Assembly: GCA_030647435.1 (NCBI GenBank)
Contig: JAUSJX010000157.1
Span: 1-37,727 of the forward strand
DNA length: 37,727 bases
DNA from: Candidatus Rokuibacteriota bacterium
Lineage (GTDB): Bacteria; Methylomirabilota; Methylomirabilia; Rokubacteriales; CSP1-6
Direction of reading: 5' to 3'
Numbering within the stretch: the first letter of the stretch is position 1; each line of letters opens with the position of its first letter. Shown piece after piece: positions 23,827-31,201 of this stretch. Under the pieces are notes generated by a model. It did not search any database and was not told the origin of the DNA. It worked only from the letters and a program-made list of their open reading frames with translations. Position numbers and translations under genes: made by a program.

Positions 23827-24066
23827 CTACTCACGCACCAGTGCCTCGATCTGGTCGCGGTGCCCGCGGAAGCCGAGGAAGACGCGCTCGTCGATCACGA
23901 TCGTGGGGACTGCGCGCCGACCCGCCAGGCCGAATACCTCGGCGCTGGCATCGGGGTCGCGCCCGACATCGCGCACGTCCACGGCCGCGCCACGCGACTG
24001 GAAGAACGCCAGCGCGGCTTCGCCGTCGGCATTGCCCTCCGTGGTGACCAGCAGCACCTTCTTCAC
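23827..24066 (-). CDS. Glutaredoxin-fold protein lacking the active-site cysteines
   Basis: A 79-residue protein starting at GTG 24066. The pattern is that of a small glutaredoxin: VKKVLLVTTEGNADGEAALAFFQSRGAAVDVRDVGRDP, then the cis-Pro segment RRAVPTIVIDERVFLGFRGHRDQIEALV. The place of the CPxC motif reads TTEGNADG, and the protein has no cysteine at all. It cannot do dithiol redox chemistry and may bind glutathione or a partner protein. The open frame extends 51 codons upstream, but that part is not glutaredoxin-like and lies in the divergent promoter region of the sulfite dehydrogenase gene, so I exclude it. The ribosome-binding site is weak (GGGGCG). Confidence 0.65.
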   Translation of the reverse strand: MKKVLLVTTEGNADGEAALAFFQSRGAAVDVRDVGRDPDASAEVFGLAGRRAVPTIVIDERVFLGFRGHRDQIEALVRE

Positions 24067-24236
24067 GGCGCCCCAAAAATACAACCGCGCGCCCGCGTGC
24101 GGGTGGGCCGCGCTGTGACGGCCGGCTCCTTGTCCTCGTGTGAGCGCCCTTGTACAATCGCCGCAACCGCTGCCGCCCATGCGCACGGGGATGACGCAGC
24201 ACGGACAAACCGCCCGCACACACCGGGGAGGGCATC

Positions 24237-25376
24237 ATGGACCAGAGGCTCACACGTCGCGCGTTCGTGATCCACGTAGGCGCTGCAGCCGCGCTTTTGG
24301 GGCGCGTCGTCCCGGCCGCCGCTCAGACCTCGCCGGCGCCGGTGGCCGGCAAGGACAAGCTGATCGTGCGGAGCCCCCGTCCGATGAACCTCGAGACGCC
24401 GCTCAAGGACTTGGGCGCCGACATCACCCCGACCGATCTCTTCTTCGTCCGGAACAACTACGACGGGCCGGAGATCGACGCCAGCCAGTACGTGCTCAAG
24501 GTGGATGGAGAAGTGGACAACCCGCTGACCCTCCGCCTGGACGACCTCAAGCGGATGGAGCAGATCACCCAAACCATCACGCTCGAATGCGCGGGCAATG
24601 GGCGCAGCTTCTACTCTCCCAAGGCCCCCGGCCTTCAGTGGGAGAACGGCGCGGTGGGCACCGCCGTCTGGAAGGGGGTGCGGTTGTCCGACGTCCTGCG
24701 CCTGGCGCGCCCCCGTCCCGGCGCCTCCCACGTCGTGCCGGACGGCAATGACGCGCCCCCGACGCCTCAGGCGCCGGACTTCATCCGCAGCCACCCCATC
24801 TGGAAAGCGATGGAACCGCACACGATGATCGCCCTCGAGATGAACGGCCGGCCGCTGCCCCACCTCCACGGTGGGCCCGCGCGGTTGATCGTTCCCGGCT
24901 GGATCGGCTCGGCGTCGCTCAAGTGGTTGGTGCGGCTCACGCTGGCGGACAAGGAGTGGGACGGCGCATTCATGCAGCGGAGCTACCGCTCCCCACGGGT
25001 CGAGGATCCCAAGCAGACCTATTCGCTTCAGTCTCTCGAATGCAAGTCCCTGATCATGAGCCCGCTCGACGGCGCGAAGATGGCGGCCGGCGCGCAGATG
25101 ATCCAGGGGTACGCGTGGGCGGGAGAAGGCTCCGTCACCGGCGTGGATGTCTCCCTCGACGGCGGCAAGACGTGGGCGCCGGCCGCGCTGAGCGGCGCGG
25201 CGCACCGGTACGCCTGGCGCCGGTGGGAGTTGCCATGGACGGCGGCCGCCGGCGCGCACACCATCATGGCGCGGGCCACCGACTCGCTCGGCCGCGTGCA
25301 GCCCGGCGGCAAGGCGCGCGATCCGCAGGGCTACCGCTGGAACGTGATCCACGCCGTCCGGGTCGATGTGGCGTAG
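24237..25376 (+). CDS. Molybdopterin sulfite-dehydrogenase-like enzyme (SorA-like), Tat-exported
   Basis: A 379-residue oxidoreductase. The Tat signal has R7-R8 in TRRAFVIHVGAAAALLG and a likely cut after AAA. The Moco domain of the sulfite oxidase family has C118 in ITLECAGNGRSFY, which binds molybdenum, and PLPHLHGGPARLIVPGWIGSASLKWL. It is followed by the dimerisation (Ig-like) domain with GYAWAGEGSVTGVDVSLDGGKTW. It should oxidise sulfite to sulfate, or a related substrate, in the periplasm and pass electrons to a c-type cytochrome. The next gene starts inside its last codons and encodes one, as in SorAB enzymes. Family members with other substrates exist, so sulfite is likely but not proven. 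Confidence 0.88.
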   Translation: MDQRLTRRAFVIHVGAAAALLGRVVPAAAQTSPAPVAGKDKLIVRSPRPMNLETPLKDLGADITPTDLFFVRNNYDGPEIDASQYVLKVDGEVDNPLTLRLDDLKRMEQITQTITLECAGNGRSFYSPKAPGLQWENGAVGTAVWKGVRLSDVLRLARPRPGASHVVPDGNDAPPTPQAPDFIRSHPIWKAMEPHTMIALEMNGRPLPHLHGGPARLIVPGWIGSASLKWLVRLTLADKEWDGAFMQRSYRSPRVEDPKQTYSLQSLECKSLIMSPLDGAKMAAGAQMIQGYAWAGEGSVTGVDVSLDGGKTWAPAALSGAAHRYAWRRWELPWTAAAGAHTIMARATDSLGRVQPGGKARDPQGYRWNVIHAVRVDVA

Positions 25377-25698
25377 CCGTTTCTCACGAGCCCTGGCAGC
25401 GCTGATCCTCGGAGTCACCCTGGGCTGGGGTTGGAGCTGGAGCGAGCGAACGGGCGGGAGCGCGGGTCCGCCCAGCCTCTCGGCGCAGGCCGCCAATCCC
25501 TTGCCTCGAGACCGCGACCAGCAGATGGTGAGCGGACGCTGCATCATCTGCCACAGCCTCGAGATGATCGCCCAGCAGCGCCAGACGCGCGCCGAATGGG
25601 CAGTCATCGTGGATCGGATGATCAGCTACGGCATGCCGGTCGGGCCGGGTGACAGGGAGCGGATCCTCGCCTACCTCACGAAGCAACTCGGCCAATGA
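25366..25698 (+). CDS. Small c-type cytochrome (SorB-like partner)
   Basis: A 110-residue exported cytochrome. A hydrophobic N-terminus (ALAALILGVTLGWGW) is followed by a heme site C59-I-I-C62-H63 in SGRCIICHSLEMI. A later Met (M85 or M90 in MISYGMPV) could be the sixth ligand. Its ATG at 25366 lies 11 bases before the end of the molybdopterin enzyme gene, so translation is coupled. It should accept electrons from that enzyme and pass them to the respiratory chain. The size and order match SorA-SorB sulfite:cytochrome c oxidoreductases. Confidence 0.85.
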   Translation: MWRSRFSRALAALILGVTLGWGWSWSERTGGSAGPPSLSAQAANPLPRDRDQQMVSGRCIICHSLEMIAQQRQTRAEWAVIVDRMISYGMPVGPGDRERILAYLTKQLGQ

Positions 25699-25729
25699 CG
25701 GCGGCGCGCCGCCTGATTGGTCTCGTCCG

Positions 25730-26785
25730 CTAGACGGCAGCCACCGAAGGCGGCGCGTCCACCACGGTCTGATAGTTCGGGTCACGCCTGAGCCGCCAGA
25801 TGAAAGCGTCCACGACGAAGTGGTGGATGTTGATGGTGGCGGTGACGAGCAGACCGCTCTGCACGATGCCGAAGCCCATGAGCCAGTACGTCTGCGGCCA
25901 GCGGTAGAAGAGCACCCAGCCGAGGATGAGGCACGTGACGTAGAAGGTCGCGGTGTGGAAGAACCACCCGTGGGCGTTCGACGCTCGCCGCTCCTGGTCC
26001 CTGATATGGAACACGCTCACGATGGCCAGGTACTGCAGCCCGTGGAACACCGTCGCCCAGACAAAGGCGTTGAAGTAGTTGAAGAGCGTCCACCAGATGG
26101 CGTTGGACACGATCACCGCCAGGCTGATCATCGGCAGAGCGAGCGAACGCCGTGAGCGGAGCCAGAGGAAGAGTGCGGCGGGAGCCGCGAGCGAGAGCAC
26201 GGTCAGCGTCTGCGCCACCGCCGTCCGCATCGGAAAGCCCGTGTAAAAACCGCGTGGCAGCACGAGGGCCATTCCGCCGTCGGGGTGGATGAGCGTCCAG
26301 AAGAACGGGACGAGGCAGGCCCAGAGGATCCACCGCTTGTCCGCGACTTCGAGGGCGCAGCCCGAGCGGTAGGCGTACATCACGCTCAGGCCGTAGGCCT
26401 GCCGCGAGTAGTGATAAGGCGACCACACGAGGTAAAGCGCGAAGAGGTAGCGCCCAAAGGGCTCGCCCACGACAAGCGCCGCCGTCACGACTGCGACGGC
26501 GATCACCGGGAAGGCCAGCGTCAGGAACGGCTAGGTCTTGACGGCGTCCGGCTTGGTGTACAGCCGCACCGTGGACGCCGCGAAGTGGGCCCAGTTCGAT
26601 ACTAGGATGGCCCACCAGAGGAAGGGATCGTTATCCGGGAAGTTGAACCCGCCCCAGTAGAGAATGCCGCCCGCGACCCAGCTCAGGAGCCCGCCGATCA
26701 GGAGGTAGTCGAAGGCGGGGCCCACGAGCATCTTGCCGAGCCGGACCGGGCTCGACGGGGTCATGGAAGCGGCGACGCCGTCCAT
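25730..26785 (-). pseudogene. Polytopic membrane protein gene interrupted by in-frame TAG
   Basis: From ATG 26785 the frame encodes about 84 residues with two membrane helices (FDYLLIGGLLSWVAGGILYWGG and PFLWWAILVSNWAHFAASTV), then meets TAG at 26533-26531. After it the same frame continues for 265 residues with about seven helices, many aromatics, and repeated His-containing motifs (SPYHYSRQAYGL, VSVFHIRDQE, HGWFFHTATFY, INIHHFVVDAF). Both halves are compositionally alike and in the same frame, so I read them as one gene with a nonsense codon rather than two genes. A GTG at 26506 could start a separate second part. His-rich heme- or metal-binding membrane enzymes look like this, but I do not recognise the family. 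Confidence 0.6.
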
Positions 26786-26807
26786 GCTCCCACCGTAGCA
26801 CAGCGGG

Positions 26808-27770
26808 TCAGAAAGCCGCGCCAGCCTCGAGCGTAGGCAGGTAGTGGGGTGCGTCCGGGAAACCGATTGGGCGAATGGCCAGCAGCGTGACGCCGGCCGC
26901 ACGATAGGCCGCCATGAAGGCCCGGAGCGTCTCGGCGTCGCCGACGGCGCCCAAACCCCGCGCGAGGCGATCGTCCACGGCCGCGGGACCCGGTGCGGCG
27001 CTCCAGGCGGCGATCTCGGCGCCGAAGCCGGACTTCTCCAGCATGGCGCGGTAAAAAGGCAGGGCCAGGTAGCGCGCGAGCTCGCCCTTGAAGGCCGCCG
27101 CAGCCGCGACGCGGTCCGCGGTCACCGCCGCCGGTACCGAGGCCACGATCTCGAAGCCGTCGAGCGCCTTGCCGGCCCGCTCGCGCCCGCGCCGGATGGC
27201 GGGCACCGCGTGCTCGCGGATGTAGGCAGGGGCGCAGAGCCAGAGCACCGCGCCGTCGGCGATCTCGCCGGCGAGCTCGAGCATCGCAGGCCCCAGCCCC
27301 GCCAGGTAGATCGGCGGCGGCGCCGGCAGCCGCGGCACCCCGCTCTGCCACGCCACGCGATAGCGCGGCCCGGCATGCTCGACGTGGCCAGTAAGCGCCT
27401 GGCGCAGAACCGCGACATATTCGCGGACAACCTCGAGCGGCCGGCCCATGTCGAGGCCGAGAGCGCCTTCCATCATCGAGCGGTGGCTCACGCCGATGCC
27501 GAGGCGGAGCCTGCCGCCCGAGACCTCCTGAAGCGTCAGGGCCTCCTGGGCCAGCACCACCGGGTGGCGCGGATAGATCGGGATGACGCCCGTGCCCAAA
27601 GCGACGCGGGGCGCGGCGTGCGCGTACGCCGCCAAAACATGGAGCCCGTCGCGCCCGAGGCCGTGGGTGACCCACACGCTCTCGTAGCCCGCCCCGTCGG
27701 CCCGCCGGGCGAGGTCCACGGCCGCGGCGAGATCGGCGCCGGGGGACAGGAAGATCGCGGTGCGCGGCAT
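26808..27770 (-). CDS. Luciferase-like monooxygenase / F420-type oxidoreductase
   Basis: A 320-residue TIM-barrel protein of the bacterial-luciferase-like (LLM) class. It has an N-terminal ADLARRADGAGYESVWVTH pattern, GTGVIPIYPRHPVVLAQEALTLQEVSGGRLRLGIG near 75-110, and PPIYLAGLGPAMLELAGEIADGAVLWLC near 185-212. Family enzymes use FMN or F420; the cofactor cannot be fixed by eye. ATG 27770 is 5 bases past the HAD gene stop, which sets the start; upstream open codons overlap that gene. It sits between the HAD gene (upstream) and the interrupted membrane protein gene (22 bases downstream), so they probably share a transcript. Confidence 0.9.
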   Translation of the reverse strand: MPRTAIFLSPGADLAAAVDLARRADGAGYESVWVTHGLGRDGLHVLAAYAHAAPRVALGTGVIPIYPRHPVVLAQEALTLQEVSGGRLRLGIGVSHRSMMEGALGLDMGRPLEVVREYVAVLRQALTGHVEHAGPRYRVAWQSGVPRLPAPPPIYLAGLGPAMLELAGEIADGAVLWLCAPAYIREHAVPAIRRGRERAGKALDGFEIVASVPAAVTADRVAAAAAFKGELARYLALPFYRAMLEKSGFGAEIAAWSAAPGPAAVDDRLARGLGAVGDAETLRAFMAAYRAAGVTLLAIRPIGFPDAPHYLPTLEAGAAF

Positions 27771-27775
27771 GGCGC

Positions 27776-28390
27776 TCAGCGCCGCGGCGCCACGCCGAGG
27801 GTGGCCAGCTGGGCGCGGAGGTCGTCGCCCTTGTCCACGCGGAACAGCACGGCCCGCATTCCCACCTGGCGCGCGGCTTCGACGTTGGTGTCGAGGTCGT
27901 CGACGAAGACGCACTCGCGCGGCTCGAGGCCGAGCCTCTCTGCCGCCAATACGTAGATCGCGGGCTCAGGCTTGGCCATGCCCACCTCGGCCGAGCAGAC
28001 GATGTCGTCGAAGAGCTGGTGGATGCCGATATCCCCTTCGAGGCGCTCCCGCAGCGAGATGTCGGCGTTGCTCAGGATGGCGAGCTTGTGGGAGGCGCGG
28101 AGCTCGCGGACAAGGCGGAGGTTGGGCTCGATGGCGCGCTGGGAGGCCCGCCACTCCTCGTGCAGCGGCGGCAGCGGCCGACCCGCGCGCTCCTCGAGCA
28201 TCCGATGCGCGGCCTCGAGCCATGCCTGCCGGTCGCCGCCGCCGCGCTCGACGGCCTCCCACGTCCCCGTGCGGTAGAGCGTCTCGAAGACGGACGAGCG
28301 GGGCAGCCCGTGCGCGTGGTCGAGCTCGCGAGCCACGTCCCAGCGCATGTCCCAGAGGACACCGCCGAAGTCGAAGATGATGCCGCGCAG
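27776..28390 (-). CDS. HAD-superfamily hydrolase, likely CTG start
   Basis: HAD fold with motif II LAILSNADIS, motif III Lys in MAKPEPAIY and motif IV VFVDDLDTNVEAA. The first ATG (28348) would miss motif I. In the same frame just upstream is GIIFDFGGVLWDM, a perfect motif I of the FDFGGV type. No ATG, GTG or TTG precedes it in frame; the only near-cognate start is CTG at 28390, 2 bases beyond the lipoprotein stop and 9-10 bases after AAAGG. From there the product is 204 residues, normal for this class (dehalogenase-like or phosphatase). It is the second gene of the lipoprotein-HAD-LLM run. Substrate is unknown. Confidence 0.8.
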   Translation of the reverse strand: MRGIIFDFGGVLWDMRWDVARELDHAHGLPRSSVFETLYRTGTWEAVERGGGDRQAWLEAAHRMLEERAGRPLPPLHEEWRASQRAIEPNLRLVRELRASHKLAILSNADISLRERLEGDIGIHQLFDDIVCSAEVGMAKPEPAIYVLAAERLGLEPRECVFVDDLDTNVEAARQVGMRAVLFRVDKGDDLRAQLATLGVAPRR

Positions 28391-28391
28391 A

Positions 28392-28670
28392 CTAGTACTT
28401 GCCTTTCGGAGACGGGGTCTTGGTGGGATCCGGGGGCTTGATCGGCGCCCCGATGTCGCCGCCCAGGGAAGCCCAGCCGCGCTGCTTCAGGCACTCTTCG
28501 TCGAGCTTCTTCTTCTTGTCGGTGCAGACCAGGCGGTCGCGCTCGAAGTCCGCCGCCGTGTAGTCCACGTTGGGTTTGTACCACTGCTTGTCGGACTCCG
28601 CCGACGAACAGGCCGCCAGCGCGAGCGCCACGACGGAGAGGAGGAGAATCAGGCGCCTCATGCCCGGCAT
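28392..28670 (-). CDS. Small lipoprotein
   Basis: A 92-residue protein with a lipoprotein signal: a basic start (MRRL), a hydrophobic stretch (ILLLSVVALALA) and lipobox LAAC, so Cys is about residue 21. The mature part is charged and has two more Cys (LVC and EEC), with a Pro/Lys-rich tail (PIKPPDPTKTPSPKGKY). No family was recognised. The ATG at 28670 or the ATG three codons in may be used. It is divergent from the MetE-like gene with only 17 bases between starts, so promoters overlap or lie within the opposing gene. Confidence 0.65.
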   Translation of the reverse strand: MPGMRRLILLLSVVALALAACSSAESDKQWYKPNVDYTAADFERDRLVCTDKKKKLDEECLKQRGWASLGGDIGAPIKPPDPTKTPSPKGKY

Positions 28671-28682
28671 GATACCATGCCG
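28665..28682. promoter_or_regulatory. Dyad between divergent starts
   Basis: CGGCAT at 28665-28670 and ATGCCG at 28677-28682 form a 6-bp perfect dyad with a 6-base spacer, centred between the divergent lipoprotein and MetE-like starts. It could be an operator, but both arms contain the start triplet of one gene or its mirror, so it may be chance. Confidence 0.3.
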
Positions 28683-28687
28683 CCGGA

Positions 28688-29707
28688 ATGCTCGACACGA
28701 CCATAGCCGGCAGTTTGCCGAAGCCCGCGTGGCTCGCCGCGCCGAAGACGCTCTGGGCGCCGTGGCGCCTCGAGGGCGCGGCGCTCGACGAAGGCAAGCG
28801 CGACGCCGTCCGCCTCGCCCTCCGCGACCAGGAGGAGGCCGGCATCGACATCGTCACCGACGGTGAGCAGACGCGGCGCCACTTCGTCTGGGGCTTCGTC
28901 GAGCAGCTGGACGGCGTGGACTTCTCGAAAATGGTCACGATCGGCATCCGCGCCGACCGCTACAAAGCAAATGTCCCGACGGTGACAGCGCCGCTCCGCC
29001 GGCGCGGCCCGATCCATACCGAAGAGATCCGCTTCCTCCGCGGGGAGACGCGGCGCCCGGTCAAGTTCACGATCCCGGGGCCCATGACCATCGCCGACAC
29101 CATCCACGACGCCCACTACGGCAGCCGCGCCAAGCTCGGCATGGCGCTGGCCGCCCTGATCAACGAGGAGGCGCGGGAGCTCGCCGCGCTCGGCCTGGAC
29201 GTGATCCAGCTCGACGAGCCGGCCTTCAACGTCTACATGGACGAGGTGCGCGACTGGGGCGTCGCCGCCCTCGACCGCGCCGTCGAGGGCCTCGCGTGCA
29301 AGACGGCGGTGCACATCTGCTACGGCTACGGCATCAAGGCCAACACCGACTGGAAGAAGACGCTCGGCGGCGAGTGGCGACAGTACGAGCTGACCTTCCC
29401 CCTGCTGGCCCGAAGCCGCATCGGCGCAGTCTCGCTGGAATGCGCGAACTCGCGCGTGCCGATGTCGCTAATCGGCCTGCTCGGCGGCAAGGACGTGCTG
29501 GTGGGCGCCATCGACGTGGCGAGCGACAGGGTGGAGACACCGGCGGAGGTCGCCGCCGTGATCCGCGAAGCCATGAAGCACGTGAAGCCCTCGCAGATCT
29601 TCCCCTGCACCAACTGCGGCATGGTGCCGCTCGACCGCGAGCTCGCGCGCGCCAAGCTCCGCGCGCTCGGCGCCGGCGCGGCCCTCGTCCGCCGCGAGCT
29701 CGTCTAG
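28688..29707 (+). CDS. MetE-like cobalamin-independent methionine synthase, short form
   Basis: A 339-residue protein corresponding to the C-terminal catalytic half of MetE (full MetE is about 750). Zinc ligands of the family are kept: H209 and C211 in VHICYGYG, E251 in SLECAN and C310 in PCTNCGMV. DEP at 176-178 is the conserved homocysteine-site Asp region. Short MetE-core proteins transfer methyl groups to homocysteine or other thiols from donors that vary; the N-terminal half that helps bind the polyglutamyl folate is absent. A cobalamin-linked or other donor is therefore likely. The DedA gene starts 11 bases after its stop. The start ATG at 28688 has a weak ribosome-binding site. Confidence 0.88.
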   Translation: MLDTTIAGSLPKPAWLAAPKTLWAPWRLEGAALDEGKRDAVRLALRDQEEAGIDIVTDGEQTRRHFVWGFVEQLDGVDFSKMVTIGIRADRYKANVPTVTAPLRRRGPIHTEEIRFLRGETRRPVKFTIPGPMTIADTIHDAHYGSRAKLGMALAALINEEARELAALGLDVIQLDEPAFNVYMDEVRDWGVAALDRAVEGLACKTAVHICYGYGIKANTDWKKTLGGEWRQYELTFPLLARSRIGAVSLECANSRVPMSLIGLLGGKDVLVGAIDVASDRVETPAEVAAVIREAMKHVKPSQIFPCTNCGMVPLDRELARAKLRALGAGAALVRRELV

Positions 29708-29718
29708 CCCTGCCGCGC

Positions 29719-30351
29719 ATGGACTTCCTCTACGGCATCCTCACCGGCTCGTACTCTCTCGACGCGCTCATCCAGTGGGGCGGCTATGTCTTCCTGGTCG
29801 CCATCGTCTTCGCCGAGACGGGCCTCCTGATCGGCTGCTTCCTGCCCGGCGACTCGCTGCTGATTACCGCCGGGCTGCTTGCGGCGGCCGGCCACCTCAA
29901 TATCTGGTGGATCAACGTGCTGCTGATGGCCGCGGCCATCATCGGCGACAGCGTCGGCTACGCGATCGGCGCGCGCCTGGGCCCACGCATCTTCACGCGG
30001 GAGAAATCCCTGCTCTTCAACCCCAAGCACGTGATGCGGACGCGGCATTTCTATGAGAAGTACGGACCCAAGACCATCGTCATTGCGCGCTTCGTGCCCA
30101 TCATCCGCACCTTTGCGCCCGTCCTGGCCGGCGTGGGCGCGATGCAGTATCGCCGCTTCCTGACCTACAACGTGGTGGGCGGGATCGGCTGGGTCGCCTC
30201 GATGAGCTTCGCAGGCTACGGCCTCGGCCGGGTCGTGCCAAACATCTCCAAGTACATGCACGCGGTGGTGATCACCATCATCGTGCTGTCCTGCATCCCC
30301 ATCGCGGTGGAGATCTACCGCGAGCGCCGCAAGGCCTCTAGGCGATTTTGA
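29719..30351 (+). CDS. DedA-family membrane protein
   Basis: A 210-residue inner-membrane protein. The DedA pattern is complete: YVFLVAIVFAETGLLIGCFLPGDSLL (E-x-P-G-D/E), then AAIIGDSVGYAIGARLG, and the ARFVPIIRTFAPVLAGVGAMQYRRF segment with conserved Arg residues. C-terminal hydrophobic helices end with a basic tail. DedA proteins are implicated in lipid-carrier (undecaprenyl phosphate) or phosphatidylethanolamine flipping and in proton-motive-force homeostasis. The ATG at 29719 is chosen because a DedA N-terminus starts there; an open frame reaching further upstream overlaps the MetE-like gene. Its 3' end overlaps the end of the convergent lactonase-like gene by 14 bases. Confidence 0.92.
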   Translation: MDFLYGILTGSYSLDALIQWGGYVFLVAIVFAETGLLIGCFLPGDSLLITAGLLAAAGHLNIWWINVLLMAAAIIGDSVGYAIGARLGPRIFTREKSLLFNPKHVMRTRHFYEKYGPKTIVIARFVPIIRTFAPVLAGVGAMQYRRFLTYNVVGGIGWVASMSFAGYGLGRVVPNISKYMHAVVITIIVLSCIPIAVEIYRERRKASRRF

Positions 30352-31101
30352 TGATGCCCGGCTCGACCTGGTCGAAGCGGGTGGCGACCTCGGGGTCGTG
30401 GCCGACGACCACGCGCTCCTTCGAGCCGGCCAGCGCGTCGATGGTCTCGAAGCCCGCCAGCATCTGGGGCAGGTTGGTGATGATCTGGACGGGGTCGCGC
30501 CGCTCGATATTGCGGTAGAAGTGCGAGGCGTCCGACGTCAGCACCACCGTGCCCTTGGCCGTGGGCACCGAGACCACCTGCAGCCCCGCGGTGTGCCCGC
30601 CTACCCAGTGCACCTTGATCCCCGGCAGCACCTCGGCCTCGCCGGTGACGAGCTTGACGCGCCCGCTGTAGTTGAACCGAACGAGCTGCGCGAGCGACTC
30701 CGGCAGCGCAAACGAGCGATAGTTCTCGTGCTGCCCGGCGATGCCTGTCCAGAACTCGAGCTCCTCGCGCTGCACCCAGAAGGTGCTGGCCGGAAAGTAC
30801 GGATAGCCGCCCCAGTGGTCCCAGTGCAGGTGCGAGACCAGCGTCACCGGCACCTCGGCCGCCTTGACGCCGACCCGCGCGAGCATGTCCGCTGGGCTCA
30901 CGAAAGCGCGCAGCTCCTTGAGCCTGGCGTCGGGCTCCGTGCAGCCGTGTCGACGACGATGGGGTACGGGCCGCCCAGGATGACCCAGACGAAGAAGTGA
31001 AGCGTCAGCGGCTTCTGCGAGGCCTCGCGGAAGAAAAACTGGCCTTCCTTGGTCTCCCGCTCGCCGTATTTCAGCGCATAGATCTGATAGGTCGCGGCCA
31101 T
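30338..31101 (-). pseudogene. Metallo-beta-lactamase-fold (lactonase-like) gene with one-base frameshift
   Basis: From ATG 31101 (GGGGGAG 4 bases upstream) the frame reads MAATYQIYALKYGERE... to GPYPIVVDTA, then leaves the family pattern. Adding one G near 30944-30947 (ACGGC to ACGGGC) restores VVDTGCTEPDARLKEL and joins the next frame. This contains the zinc motif SHLHWDHWGG, a later HTAGLQVVS and DASHFYRNIE, and ends VVVGHDPEV. The joined product of about 254 residues matches the N-acyl-homoserine-lactonase-like branch of the MBL fold. A real deletion would make this a pseudogene; an assembly or sequencing error is equally possible. It converges with the DedA gene. Confidence 0.75.
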
Positions 31102-31136
31102 GAAGCTCCCCCTCATTCCCTCAGCCCTCGCCTCGT

Positions 31137-31192
31137 CGCTCGAAGCGAGCGTCTCGGCTCGAAGGGCAACCCTCTCCCCGCAGGGGAGAGGG
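31137..31192. terminator. Pair of hairpins in intergenic spacer
   Basis: CGCTCG-AAG-CGAGCG at 31137-31151 and a perfect 10-bp stem CCCTCTCCCC-GCA-GGGGAGAGGG at 31170-31192. They sit between the gamma-glutamyltransferase stop and the lactonase-like start, both on the minus strand. The second stem is very stable and could end the upstream transcript, though no T-run follows it. Similar GGGGAGAGGG hairpins are common dispersed repeats in GC-rich genomes. Confidence 0.55.
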
Positions 31193-31201
31193 ATTCGATG
31201 T

